The position numbers and the translations under genes were made by a program. Below, piece by piece: positions 1 through 13,110 of a stretch of DNA of 64,000 nt. The notes beneath the pieces were generated by a model. The model was not told the origin of the DNA, did no database searches, and saw only the letters and a program-made list of their open reading frames with translations. Numbering within the stretch: the stretch's first letter is position 1; each line of letters begins with the position of its first letter. This DNA is from Steromphala cineraria (taxonomy: Eukaryota; Mollusca; Gastropoda; Trochida; Trochidae). The stretch is from contig OU744735.1 of assembly GCA_916613615.1 (NCBI GenBank), positions 40,001,468 to 40,065,467 on the forward strand, given 5' to 3'.

Positions 1-228
1 TACTTGGTATGTATCATCTTTGAAAGGTAAAAAATGTGCAAAGGTTTCTGCTACAATCCATCAGAGGTCAAGGTCATGGCAAGGTCAAGACTTAAGCATG
101 GTTTAACAAAGATGCTATATTTTAATTATGTACAATTTTAATAATTACATTTTAGTTACATCAATGTTAACTCTCCATCTTTTGTTAGAAATTGGTTTGT
201 AGGTCTGACAATTAATTCTAAGTCTCCT

Positions 229-591
229 TTAAAGGGGCAGTAGCATGTTTTTAGGGGGAATACAAGGTGAGTCAGGAAAATGAAAATAAATGGTTCCAAT
301 TGAATGACAATGTATTTAAACTAAATGAAGCAGTAATAATTCGACTATATAATGCAAAGTTTAGCCATGCGACTCCTTCTTATTACACAAAATGAATTAA
401 AGGTGTTCACAAAAAATGGCCGCCAATGGATTTTATGTGAATCCTCATACTTTGTCCTCTGACTATGGGTGATTGGCTTGTGTAATGAGATTTTTGACAC
501 TGTCATAATAAAACATTTAGCATTAACATACAATTATCAGTGAAAATTTTTAAATATAAAATTATCAAAAAACGTGCTACTGCCCCTTTAA
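229..591. mobile_element. MITE-A, copy 1 (TTAA target, piggyBac-like ends)
   Basis: 363 bp bounded by TTAA and inverted ends beginning AGGGGCAGTAGCA and closing GTGCTACTGCCCCT. The same sequence recurs in five more places in the window with its interior conserved (GGTTCCAATTGAA, GCCGCCAATGGATTTTATG). It has no coding capacity; the TTAA duplication suggests mobilisation by a piggyBac-type transposase, which is an inference. Confidence 0.88.
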
Positions 592-1020
592 GGACTTCCT
601 TCCAATTAGAAACCTTGTCAGGTTTTCCTTTAAAAGGTAAAACATCATATGGGGTTCATCTCCATTTCTTCAATGAATGCTATGCAGACCTATAACTTCA
701 ATCAAGTCAATGAAACTAGGGGAGGTTTCTCAGCTGGAGAACGACAATTGACTAACAGAAATTCTGCATTTAGTGTTAAGTTTGTTCTGAGCAATAGTTC
801 CTATATCTAAAGGCAGCCAAATAAGTTGAATGAAACCATATACTCTTTGGTGTTTTGATGAAAAAGTTTTTTTATGGAGGTGTGTTAAAAGCTTTCGAGT
901 ACAACTTCAGTCTTACGATGAAAGAGAGAAGTGATTAACCCACTGACCTATTTCTCAATGTACATGTGAAGAGGTCAGATAGACGGAAACCATCTTGTGC
1001 AGATCACAGAGTAACTCAAA

Positions 1021-1370
1021 TACTGTATTCGACGTAATAAGCGCACTGCTCCAATCAGTGCCCCCCCCCCCCCAAAGGATTTTGTAATTATATATCTGAT
1101 AACCGCCCTTGTACCAACGGTACTAAAATTATAAATTCAGCGTATTCACCTTGTTTCGTGAAGAATTAAAGGATACATTAGCGACAATATTTGTTATTGT
1201 CTACTCAATAATGTGTAATTATGTTTTGAATGCCTGTATCAGTTATCAAAGACAACCTAAAAACAGTTCCACTTCAGTAGTCTTTGTTTTTCGATACACA
1301 CCACTTTAATAAGCGCCCATCCAAGTAAATTTTTAAGCGCCCTTGGCACTTATTCGGTCGAATATGGTAA
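1021..1370. mobile_element. MITE-D, copy 1 (GTATTCGACGTAATAAGCGC ends)
   Basis: About 350 bp with imperfect inverted ends: GTATTCGACGTAATAAGCGC on the left, and GGGCACTTATT-type sequence running into CGAATATGGTA on the right. It also has the subterminal echo AATAAGCGCCCA. A C-homopolymer (1062-1075) interrupts the left part. A second copy is at 50686-51044. Confidence 0.8.
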
Positions 1371-1424
1371 TATTAAAGTATTACACTCAGTATATCCTCT
1401 GTATTCATATGATTTGATCTCTTT

Positions 1425-4400
1425 TAGGTCTTCAACAACATTCATATGTGAACTTTTTATGTGATACATTTATGAATATGACTTTTGCCTAGAAGTATGG
1501 TAGGATGAGTCATTATAGGTCCTCAACAACATTCATATGTTAAACTTTATGTGATACATTTATCAATATGATTTTTGCCTAGAAGTAGAGTAGGATGAGT
1601 CATTATAGGTCCTCAACAACATTCATATGTAAAACTTTATGTGATACATTTATCAATATGATTTTTGCCTAGAAGTAGAGTAGGATGAGTCATTATAGGT
1701 CTTCAACAACATTCATATGTAAAACTTTATGTGATACATTTATCAATATGACTAGAAGTAGAGTAGGATGAATCATTATAGGTCTTCAACAACATTCATA
1801 TGTAAAACTTTATGTGATACATTTATCAATATGATTTTTGCCTAGAAGTATGGTAGGATGAGTCATTATAGGTCCTCAACAACACTCATATGTAAAACTT
1901 TATGTGATACATTTATCAATATGATTTTTGCCTAGAAGTATGGTAGGATGAGTCATTATAGGTCTTCAACAACACTCATATGTAAAACTTTATGTGATAC
2001 ATTTATCAATATGATTTTTGCCTAGAAGTATGGTAGGATGAGTCATTATAGGTCTTCAACAACACTCATATGTAAAACTTTATGTGATACATTTATCAAT
2101 ATGATTTTTGCCTAGAAGTAGAGTAGGATGAGTCATTATAGGTCCTCAACAACATTCATATGTAAAACTTTATGTGATACATTTATGAATATGACTTTTG
2201 CCTAGAAGTAGAGTAGGATGAGTCATTATAGGTCCTCAACAACATTCATATGTAAAACTTTATGTGATACATTTATGAATATGACTTTTGCCTAGAAGTA
2301 GAGTAGGATGAGTCATTATAGGTCCTCAACAACATTCATATGTGAAACTTTATGTGATACATTTATCAATATGACTTTTGCCTAGAAGTAGAGTAGGATG
2401 AATCATTATAGGTCTTTAACAACATTCATATGAAACTTTATGTGATACATTTATTAATATGACTTTTGCCTAGAAGTAGAGTAGGATGAATCATTATAGG
2501 TCTTCAACAACATTCATATGTAAAACTTTATGTGATACATTTATCAATATGATTTTTGCCTAGAAGTATGGTAGGATGAGTCATTATAGGTCTTCAACAA
2601 CACTCATATGTAAAACTTTATGTGATACATTTATCAATATGATTTTTGCCTAGAAGTAGAGTAGGATGAATCATTATAGGTCTTCAACCACATTCATATG
2701 TGAAACTTTACGTGATACATTTATCAATATGATTTTTGCCTAGAAGTAGAGTAGGATGAATCATTATAGGTCTTCAACCACATTCATATGTAAAACTTTA
2801 TGTGATACATTTATCAATATGATTTTTGCCTAGAAGTAGAGTAGGATGAATCATTATAGGTCCTCAACAACATTCATATGTGAAACTTTATGTGATACAT
2901 TTATCAATATGACTTTTGCCTAGAAGTAGAGTAGGATGAATCATTATAGGTCTTTAACAACATTCATATGAAACTTTATGTGATACATTTATTAATATGA
3001 CTTTTGCCTAGAAGTAGAGTAGGATGAATCATTATAGGTCCTCAACAACATTCATATGTAAAACTTTATGTGATACATTTATCAATATGATTTTTGCCTA
3101 GAAGTATGGTAGGATGAGTCATTATAGGTCTTCAACAACATTCATATGTAAAACTTTATGTGATACATTTATCAATATGACTTTTGCCTAGAAGTAGAGT
3201 AGGATGAATCATTATAGGTCCTCAACAACATTCATATGTAAAACTTTATGTGATACATTTATCAATATGATTTTTGCCTAGAAGTAGAGTAGGATGAGTC
3301 ATTATAGGTCTTCAACAACATTCATATGTAAAACTTTATGTGATACATTTATCAATATGATTTTTGCCTAGAAGTAGAGTAGGATGAGTCATTATAGGTC
3401 TTCAACAACATTCATATGTAAAACTTTATGTGATACATTTATCAATATGACTTTTGCCTAGAAGTAGAGTAGGATGAATCATTATAGGTCTTCAACAACA
3501 TTCATATGTAAAACTTTATGTGATACATTTATCAATATGACTTTTGCCTAGAAGTAGAGTAGGATGAATCATTATAGGTCTTCAACAACATTCATATGTA
3601 AAACTTTATGTGATACATTTATCAATATGATTTTTGCCTAGAAGTAGAGTAGGATGAATCATTATAGGTCTTCAACAACATTCATATGTAAAACTTTATG
3701 TGATACATTTATCAATATGATTTTTGCCTAGAAGTATGGTAGGATGAGTCATTATAGGTCTTCAACAACACTCATATGTAAAACTTTATGTGATACATTT
3801 ATCAATATGATTTTTGCCTAGAAGTAGAGTAGGATGAATCATTATAGGTCTTCAACCACATTCATATGTGAAACTTTACGTGATACATTTATCAATATGA
3901 TTTTTGCCTAGAAGTAGAGTAGGATGAATCATTATAGGTCTTCAACCACATTCATATGTAAAACTTTATGTGATACATTTATCAATATGAGTTTTGCCTA
4001 GAAGTAGAGTAGGATGAATCATTATAGGTCTTCAACCACATTCATATGTAAAACTTTACGTGATACATTTATCAATATGACTTTTGCCTAGAAGTAGAGT
4101 AGGATGAATCATTATAGGTCTTTAACAACATTCATATGAAACTTTATGTGATACATTTATTAATATGACTTTTGCCTAGAAGTATGGTAGGATGAATCAT
4201 TATAGGTCCTCAACAACATTCATATGAAACTTTATGTGATACATTTATCAATATGATTTTTGCCTAGAAGTATGGTAGGATGAATCATTATAGGTCTTCA
4301 ACAACATTCATATGTAAAACTTTATGTGATACATTTATCAATATGATTTTTGCCTAGAAGTAGAGTAGGATGAATCATTATAGGTCTTCAACCACATTCA

Positions 4401-7400
4401 TATGTGAAACTTTATGTGATACATTTATCAATATGATTTTTGCCTAGAAGTAGAGTAGGATGAGTCATTATAGGTCCTCAACAACATTCATATGTAAAAC
4501 TTTATGTGATACATTTATCAATATGATTTTTGCCTAGAAGTAGAGTAGGATATGAGTCATTATAGGTCTTCAACAACATTCATATGTAAAACTTTATGTG
4601 ATACATTTATCAATATGACTTTTGCCTAGAAGTAGAGTAGGATGAATCATTATAGGTCTTCAACCACATTCATATGTAAAACTTTATGTGATACATTTAT
4701 CAATATGATTTTTGCCTAGAAGTAGAGTAGGATGAGTCATTATAGGTCTTCAACAACATTCATATGTAAAACTTTATGTGATACATTTATCAATATGAGT
4801 TTTGCCTAGAAGTAGAGTAGGATGAATCATTATAGGTCCTCAACAACATTCATATGTGAAACTTTATGTGATACATTTATCAATATGACTTTTGCCTAGA
4901 AGTAGAGTAGGATGAATCATTATAGGTCCTCAACAACATTCATATGTGAAACTTTATGTGATACATTTATGAATATGATTTTTGCCTAGAAGTAGAGTAG
5001 GATGAATCATTATAGGTCTTCAACCACATTCATATGTAAAACTTTATGTGATACATTTATCAATATGATTTTTGCCTAGAAGTATGGTAGGATGAGTCAT
5101 TATAGGTCTTCAACAACATTCATATGTAAAACTTTATGTGATACATTTATCAATATGACTTTTGCCTAGAAGTAGAGTAGGATGAATCATTATAGGTCTT
5201 CAACCACATCCATATGTAAAACTTTATGTGATACATTTATCAATATGATTTTTGCCTAGAAGTATGGTAGGATGAGTCATTATAGGTCCTCAACAACACT
5301 CATATGTAAAACTTTATGTGATACATTTATCAATATGATTTTTGCCTAGAAGTAGAGTAGGATGAGTCATTATAGGTCCTCAACAACATTCATATGTAAA
5401 ACTTTATGTGATACATTTATGAATATGACTTTTGCCTAGAAGTAGAGTAGGATGAGTCATTATAGGTCTTCAACAACATTCATATGTAAAACTTTATGTG
5501 ATACATTTATCAATATGACTTTTGCCTAGAAGTAGAGTAGGATGAGTCATTATAGGTCCTCAACAACATTCATATGTAAAACTTTATGTGATACATTTAT
5601 GAATATGACTTTTGCCTAGAAGTAGAGTAGGATGAGTCATTATAGGTCTTCAACAACATTCATATGTAAAACTTTATGTGATACATTTATCAATATGACT
5701 TTTGCCTAGAAGTAGAGTAGGATGAGTCATTATAGGTCCTCAACAACATTCATATGTAAAACTTTATGTGATACATTTATCAATATGACTTTTGCCTAGA
5801 AGTAGATCTAGAGTAGGATGAGTCATTATAGGTCTTCAACAACATTCATATGTAAAACTTTATGTGATACATTTATCAATATGACTTTTGCCTAGAAGTA
5901 GAGTAGGATGAGTCATTATAGGTCCTCAACAACATTCATATGTGAAACTTTACGTGATACATTTATCAATATGATTTTTGCCTAGAAGTAGAGTAGGATG
6001 AATCATTATAGGTCCTCAACAACATTCATATGTAAAACTTTATGTGATACATTTATCAATATGACTTTTGCCTAGAAGTAGAGTAGGATGAGTCATTATA
6101 GGTCTTCAACAACATTCATATGTAAAACTTTATGTGATACATTTATCAATATGACTTTTGCCTAGAAGTAGAGTAGGATGAGTCATTATTATAGGTCTGC
6201 AACAACTTTCATATGTGAAACTTTTTATATGATACATTTATGAATATGATTTTTGCCTTGTAGAATAGAAGAGTAAATCATTATAGGTCTTCAACAACGT
6301 TCATATGAAACGTTTTACGTGATACATTTTTAAATATGACTTTTGCCTAAAAGTATGGTAGGATGAGTCATTATAGGTCTTCAACAACATTCATATGTGA
6401 AACTTTATGTGATACATTTATCAATATGACTTTTGCCTAGAAGTAGAGTAGGATGAGTCATTATAGGTCCTCAACAACATTCATATGTGAAACTTTATGT
6501 GATACATTTATCAATATGACTTTTGCTTAGAAGTAGAGTAGGATGAGTCATTATAGGTCCTCAACAACATTCATATGTGAAACTTTATGTGATACATTTA
6601 TCAATATGACTTTTGCCTAGAAGTAGAGTAGGATGAATCATTATAGGTCCTCAACAACATTCATATGTGAAACTTTATGTGATACATTTATCAATATGAC
6701 TTTTGCCTAGAAGTAGAGTAGGATGAATCATTATAGGTCTTCAACAACATTCATATGTGAAACTTTATGTGATACATTTATGAATATGACTTTTGCCTAG
6801 AAGTAGAGTAGGATGAGTCATTATAGGTCTTCAACAACATTCATATGTAAAACTTTATGTGATACATTTATCAATATGACTTTTGCCTAGAAGTAGAGTA
6901 GGATGAGTCATTATAGGTCCTCAACAACATTCATATGTAAAACTTTATGTGATACATTTATGAATATGACTTTTGCCTAGAAGTAGAGTAGGATGAGTCA
7001 TTATAGGTCTTCAACAACATTCATATGTAAAACTTTATGTGATACATTTATCAATATGACTTTTGCCTAGAAGTAGAGTAGGATGAGTCATTATAGGTCC
7101 TCAACAACATTCATATGTAAAACTTTATGTGATACATTTATCAATATGACTTTTGCCTAGAAGTAGAGTAGGATGAGTCATTATAGGTCCTCAACAACAT
7201 TCATATGTAAAACTTTATGTGATACATTTATCAATATGACTTTTGCCTAGAAGTAGAGTAGGATGAGTCATTATAGGTCCTCAACAACATTCATATGTAA
7301 AACTTTACGTGATACATTTATCAATATGATTTTTGCCTAGAAGTATGGTAGGATGAGTCATTATAGGTCCTCAACAACATTCATATGTGAAACTTTATGT

Positions 7401-7713
7401 GATACATTTATCAATATGATTTTTGCCCAGAAGTAGAGTAGGATGAGTCATTATAGGTCCTCAACAACACTCATATGTGAAACTTTATGTGATACATTTA
7501 TGAATATGAGTTTTGCCTAGAAGTAGAGTAGGATGAATCATTATAGGTCCTCAACAACATTCATATGTGAAACTTTATGTGATACATTTATCAATATGAT
7601 TTTTGCCTAGAAGTAGAATAGGATGAGTCATTATAGGTCCTCAACAACACTCATATGTGAAACTTTATGTGATACATTTATTAATATGACTTTTGCTTAG
7701 AAATATAGTGGAG
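1425..7713. repeat. 90-bp satellite, about 70 head-to-tail copies
   Basis: A 6.3-kb array of a 90-bp unit containing GTCATTATAGGTCCTCAACA, TCATATG and TTTGCCTAGAAGTAGAGTAG. Copies are about 90-99% alike. Variants with a 2-bp shorter unit (CATATGAAAC) recur at about 2430, 2970 and 4130, so multi-unit blocks have been copied. Single odd units include one lacking TTTTTGCC (about 1745), one with a TCTAGA insertion (5806) and two diverged units at 6190-6340. No open frame runs through it. It sits in the intron before the pore exon. Confidence 0.97.
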
Positions 7714-8451
7714 TGAGACCAACTTACAAAAAAGGAATCATTTTCTATTTCACTTTTTGGCAATAATGTGTCAACCATGATTCAACTAAATAGTTTTGAA
7801 TAATTCTGAAGGATGTTAAGGAGCCATGGGTGAATTTTTGGAGAATGACAGATTTATTCAATATAAAATATGATTGCCATAGAGCAGACAAGATTTTTTT
7901 AAATCTCAATTCCTAATTCAAATTTGATATCAAAATATGACATTTGAACGCTTGTAAACTTAGACATGTACTTTAGATCTGTAAGGATATTGTTATTTAG
8001 TAATTGGTTTTTCTTGACCTTAATTGCAAAAGGGAGCAAGGATTAATATAGATTTTCCATTATTTGTTTGACTTTGTATATCAAGATCTCAATTAATCTT
8101 TAAGAATTAACTTCGTTTGTAAAACTTATTGATGATAAAAACAGTCTGTCTCATTACAGAAAGTCATCTGTCTCTTAAATGAGCTTTAGTAAGGCCATGT
8201 TTAGCGGCAATGGAACAACAAAGCTAATCAGATGTTTTGGGAGTAATCACCTTCAACTAAATAACAAGAAACAAGACATATTGATACCTTTATTGAAAAA
8301 AATCATCAATAAAAAACAAAGATTGTTGACATTTTGTGTAGTTTGAAGGCATGAAATATTACCACAAATTTTAGTTCGTATCTAAAGATTAATCATTAGT
8401 TGTCTCGTTATTCTTTTCCCAGAGGTCTTCAACGCATTTTATATCCCTGTC

Positions 8452-8850
8452 CAGTGTTTGAAATAAGCGCGCGTAGGCCCGTAGGCCCGACACCGACAGT
8501 TATTCACAAGGGCCCACACTTTTCAATACCTGCAGGTCCTTACAGGCTGACAGTTTTTTTTATATGATACTGTTCCTTTCTAACAATACTTGCTGTAAAT
8601 GTAAGACATATTTCCCTGCCAAACCTTCATAACTATCACTCTAAACTGATAACAGTGTTGTGTATTTATAACATACTGATACCAAGAATATTGTTATTTT
8701 AGAATAAGTCAAATCAGTACTGATAATGACTGCCGACAGTTTCGGAGTGGGGCCCACAGTTTTTCCTATCTGAGGGTCCTTACTGACAAGCAGTTTTTGG
8801 ATGCTTATTTCCCTGTCACTTTCCCTTTTCTTCACCCATCTCAAACACTA
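8452..8850. repeat. Interspersed repeat with two GGCCCACA modules
   Basis: Two related halves (8452-8560 and 8728-8845) share CCGACAGTT, GGGCCCACA and GGTCCTTAC. The outer edges carry AGTGTTTGAAATAAGC and, inverted, CTCAAACACT. This looks like a nonautonomous element or a pair of tandem fragments; the family is not identified. Confidence 0.5.
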
Positions 8851-8870
8851 ACATTTACGCCTCTTTTGGG

Positions 8871-9368
8871 TTAAATGACACAGAGTATCTTTCTTAAAAT
8901 TTCATTTGGTTTTGATAAGCTACAAAATATCTAATATCCTGAATGAAGTTCATATCTCATCACTGGACTTGCAAATATATCCATTTGTGCATAATATCTC
9001 TAAAATGCTTGATTTTATGGAAAAATCAAGAAAACATCTCAAATACGTTTAATATTCGAAATTATGCATCCAATTAATCTACCCACAATACAATACTAGT
9101 TACAATACCTAATAAACACTGCCGAATCAAATATATCTTCCTTTCAGCTTATGACAAGGTTTCAAAATTACAAATTTACGAGCGTCACTTGAGCCACATT
9201 GTCCGTTTTTTTATCAAAATCCTGACTTTGAATGGCCGTATTTTTGCTGTAATGTACTGATTGACCTTTAACTTGTTATTTTCAATTAGTTAGTGGTTCC
9301 CGATGTAATAACATCGATTTCCAAATTTGACATATGTGATCCTATCAACATACTCTGTGTCTTTTTAA
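8871..9368. mobile_element. MITE-B, copy 1 (TTAA target)
   Basis: About 500 bp between TTAAATGACACAGAGTATC and its inverted counterpart ATACTCTGTGTCTTTTTAA. The interior includes TTGGTTTTGATAAGC and GTGGTTCCCGATGTAATAAC. Other copies are at 24923-25404 and 52410-52893. No coding capacity. Confidence 0.85.
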
Positions 9369-11194
9369 GTAGTAAAGCATGAACATGATCAGGTTCAAAG
9401 CGAGGCTTACTGCAAACAAATTATAATATCCAAGAACCAGTTGAAGGATTTCATCAACAAGATGTTGCAGCTGTCACCTTTGCCTAACATTTTGTGTTTT
9501 TCAAGGTAAAATTAAATGGATTTGATTTCTTTATCAAGAGAACAATTTGTTTTGCTTTGGTAACCCTTGTGCGACTAAATGGGCTATATTTGACCCAAGC
9601 TGTTGTACTTTACCAATAATACTATGTATGCCATATTTTAGCAAGAAAAATTTATTTGACATTCATTATTCTTTATAATGTACAAATGTACATCATCATA
9701 AACTTGCAAACGCTCTTGCCCTTCAAGTGGTGTCTGTGAGACCACAGCTTTAAGAAGGTTCAAATAGTAAATATTTCCTGACAAATTTCAATATGTATAC
9801 TCATGACACTGTCCTATAAAGATTCTTGAATAAGTAAGATGTAAGTAAATCTGGAAAAAAATACCATTTGACTTATGCTTACATAGTTTTAAATATTGGG
9901 TTATTAATAGTAGGCAAAATGAGCAACTTTTTAAAAAAATGATCAAAAGTCAACCAAATTCCGTGTGTTGATATAGTGGTCTTAACATAATACATTGATT
10001 TGTTAAACAAAAATTATTTTTAGAATATATATTCAAAGACACCAACCTCAAAAACATACCAATAATTATTTTTTTATAGATTTTTTGTGGTTAAAATCAT
10101 ATTCAAATACTTAAAAAAAAACATTTAAGCTAAATATTGGCAAAAGGTGCAGTATAACTTTGGTGCAGTAAGTGTCAGAAGTTCATTGGGGTCTGTTAAG
10201 GACACCATGGTAGATAGTGTAAGTCTTCTATTAAAGCTCAAGTTGAAGAGGGTTAAAAATGTAGGTCTGCGATTTCAAACAAAGCCTATTGATCTTCAGA
10301 AGCAATTGCTCTATGATATTCGAATTATGACTTTAAAGTAGTAATCAATGCTTTTTTCTGACATCTGTCGCAAGGTCAATATCCAAGATCTTTCCCATGA
10401 TAGAAAACTTAGCTATTACCCTCACTGAACTCTTGAATCTGATAGAACCCTGAAATAATTAGGTATTCATGGAAAAGTTATCTTAGGTCGAGTTAAGGCT
10501 TCAGTTAAGTAGAAGTGTTGAATATCTTATTCATCAATCGTTGAAATATTGGGCAATGTCAGCTCTTGGCTTATGTGTCAATTCAGAAAATGAAGATAAT
10601 ATCATTGTAGGGTTGTGTAAAGATGACTTAACATACAATGGATAGTTTTCTTGGCATAATAAAGCCAACGGATATTATTTCAGTATCCGTTGGGGTCATA
10701 TACGGATACCCATGCAAATTTCAAAGGTCAAAGTCTGAAATTCTTTTGAAAATTCTGATGATGTCACAAGTGTTACCATTTTGAACGCCTTTAGTTACAG
10801 TTAGAGACATTGAAATATAAATGGTATATTGCAATTACATTAATTAATGTAAGAAATAACAACAAAACTGATTGGTTCTTTAGTTATGTATATGACCAAG
10901 CAGGTCAAAACACTGCCATCGCGGGTTGAGTAAAACCAATTGACAATTTTACTCAAAGGTACCAAAGTCAGTTCAAGTGTCATGTTCAACACTTCATTTA
11001 CCCATCTTAAGTGTTCTTTACTTAAGGCTTATTTAGTTAACGTCAGAAAACCCACAGGCTATTGATCTTCTGCTTTAGCTCTCCAATAATGTTCATGTGA
11101 CAACTCTTTTGCTTGAATAGTCTAATTATTGATGGCCTTATGTTTTATTTCAGATGTGTAAATGTTCTTCAAAGCTTTTGAACAAACATGACTT

Positions 11195-11655
11195 TTGTTT
11201 CAGTGCCATTTGAATCTAGCATCCCCAAAGCCTGTGCTTGTGTAGCTATATATTACATGTCCTAATGTTTATTATCAGATGTCTCACAGGCTTATTTCCT
11301 GTGTCAGAATCTGTGGAATCCAGCATCTACAAAGGGGAGACAATTTATTCAAATCATCTTATTTTCGTTTGCTGTCATGTTCCATTGGTATGGTGCCTAT
11401 CAGCCTGTGTATTTCTTGTTTCAGTACCTCACGAATTCAGCTTTTATAAAAGGGAGACAATTTATTCAAATCATCTTTTATGTCATGTTCCAATGGTATG
11501 CAGTGCTCATCTACTTGTTTATTTCCTGTATCAGTACTTCAGCATTATTCTATTATTATACTTCAGCGAGTTCAGCATTATTAAAAGGGAGACGATTGGT
11601 TCAAATCATCTTATTGTCTTTTGAAGGCATTATCCAACTTATATATTTCTTGTTC
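11195..11655 (+). repeat. Decayed tandem copies of the pore-exon acceptor and 5' end
   Basis: Roughly 105-120-bp spaced copies, each with a pyrimidine tract, CAG, and a version of GTGGAATCCAGCATC followed by AAAGGGGAGAC. Putative AG ends are at 11203, 11307, 11424 and 11534/11566. The real acceptor ends at 11658. Open frames across this stretch are shadows of the repeat. None of the copies preserves the filter region, so they duplicate only the exon's first ~35 nt with upstream intron. Confidence 0.8.
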
Positions 11656-11658
11656 CAG

Positions 11659-11842
11659 TGCCTGTGGAATCCAGCATCTTCAAAGGGGTGGAAATCATCA
11701 CTTTGGCCTGTTTGAGTCCATCTGGTTTGTGGTGGTGACCTTCTCTACGGTTGGTTACGGTGACGTCTACCCCGACATCTGGATCAGTCAACTCTTCATG
11801 CTCATGATGATCTGCTTTGCTCTTGTCCTACTGCCCACTCAG
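11659..11842 (+). CDS. Slo2 channel exon: pore helix, selectivity filter, S6
   Basis: 184-nt exon, codons 1-61 of the assembled fragment. It begins with one base that completes a codon from an upstream exon, then reads ACGIQHLQRGG, the S5-pore turret typical of Slo2 (vertebrate CGIQHLERAG). The selectivity filter TVGYGD is at codons 30-35 (GYG at 11753-11761). The S6 helix follows (QLFMLMMICFALVLLP), and the exon ends LPTQ at a phase-0 junction. The acceptor is TTCTTGTTCCAG and the donor CAG|GTACGT. Codons are much richer in G/C than the surrounding intron. Upstream lie several decayed copies of this exon's 5' end. The exon with S1-S5 is not in the window. Confidence 0.95.
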
Positions 11843-11949
11843 GTACGTCAAGATATCTTTTCCAAAATTTGGAGACTGCACTCCTTGACTCTCATTAGGT
11901 AAATATGTACTTCAATGTGAATATAATGATAAGTTCTCACGCTACGTAA

Positions 11950-12142
11950 CATCTTCCTACGCAGAGCCTAAAAGGCCAGTTTCCAAACTGTCATTTTATG
12001 CCTTGCTGCATAGCCTTGAGTTTTCTGTGCTTGCTCTCTACTCTGTAGGGGCACTATAGCAGCACAGAAAAGTAAAGTCTCTGCAGCAAGGCATACAATG
12101 ATAGTTTGGAAACTGGCCTTTTAGGCTCTGCGTAGGAAGATG
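11950..12142. mobile_element. Foldback element, about 65-bp arms
   Basis: The left arm starts CATCTTCCTACGCAGAGCC and includes AAAGGCCAGTTTCCAAACT. The right arm is its reverse complement, ending GGCTCTGCGTAGGAAGATG. The arms are nearly identical (ATTTTATGCC against GGCATACAAT), and the loop is about 60 bp. A short flank GCTACGTAA also occurs on both sides. It lies about 110 bp after the pore exon. Confidence 0.85.
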
Positions 12143-12204
12143 GCTACGTAAATGCCCACTGTACATTTTCTGACGAGGACCAATTGGTTCAAGTCTATAT
12201 AAGG

Positions 12205-12372
12205 TTTCTGTTCTCTTCTCTTCTGTTCTGACAGTGTTCTCTTCTGTTCTCTTGTGTTATATTCTGTTCTGACAGTGTTCTCTTCTGTTCTGACAGTGTT
12301 CTCTTCTGTTCTCTTTTCTTCTCTTCTGATCTCTTCTGTTCTCTTCTCTTCTCTTCTGTTCTCTTCTCTTAT
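12205..12372. repeat. CT-rich microsatellite (TTCTCTTCTG-type)
   Basis: Irregular tandem repeats of TTCTCTTCTGTTC, with several TCTGACAGTG interruptions. No gene content. Confidence 0.85.
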
Positions 12373-12610
12373 TTTAATATTTTAAGAGTTGTTATTGATA
12401 AATCCTTTCTCTCTCACTACTGGGAGTAGTGATCCTGTGATTAGCGTCATTTGGACAAAGAAACTAATCAACATCTAATAGGAGCATAAGCAAACAAAAC
12501 CAGTATTTTTTCAATAAGAACACAGGATAGATAGGATATTGTTATTGAAAACAAATTTCGGAAGATACAATAAGTTGTAGAAATGAAGCTGAGTGACTTG
12601 CGGATCTAAG

Positions 12611-13110
12611 ATGAGGCTAGTAAATATGAAAGGAAGGAACAATTTAAGGTCAATATCTTATTCAAATGTAAAGAATTATTTTCACAAAATGTTGAATTTT
12701 GACAACATCATCTTACATCCAGTTGGTGTTTGGTTAAAATGACTTGTTTGAAGCGGCAGCAGCATGTTTTTGAGTGAATATATGGTGATGTAAGGAAAAT
12801 GTAAATAAATGTTCCACTTTAAAGACAATGTATTAAAACTAACTGGAGCAGTAATACATTAAATATATAATGTAAAGTTCAGAGATGCAATTTCTTTTTC
12901 TTAAACAAAATGAATTAAAGGTGTTCACACAAAAATGGCAACCAATGGACTTTATGTGAAACCGCATAATTTGTTCTCTTACTAGGGATGATTGGTTTGT
13001 GTAATGAGATTTCTGACACTATCAAAATAATACATTTAGTATTATCGTACAATTATCAGTGAAAAATTAAAAATTTGAAACTTAAAAAAAACGATCCACT
13101 GCCCCTTAAC
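12611..13110. repeat. Repeated segment including a diverged MITE-A, copy 2
   Basis: The first ~135 bp (GCTAGTAAATATGAAAGGAA onward), followed by a diverged MITE-A (12751-13109, TTAA-like ends decayed), recur as one block at 25585-26071. The block is therefore older than the interspersion of intact MITE-A copies, or was copied as a unit. Confidence 0.75.

Larger units (their letters stand above)
1..11658 (+). other. Intron upstream of the pore exon (5' end outside window)
   Basis: No exon with S1-S5 signatures was found on the + strand in this stretch, and GC-rich, codon-biased segments are absent. It holds the MITEs, 90-bp satellite and exon-start copies listed separately. The pieces 592-1020, 7714-8450 and 9369-11190 are plain AT-rich intron in which I see nothing further. 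Confidence 0.7.

Noticed and set aside
1..11194. Search for S1-S5 channel exons and a promoter
   Set aside because: No segment with the expected hydrophobic, codon-biased sequence and flanking splice sites was found, so the start of the gene is outside the window.
11238..11715. Two overlapping open frames before the pore exon
   Set aside because: Out of frame with the exon and explained by the decayed exon-start repeat.
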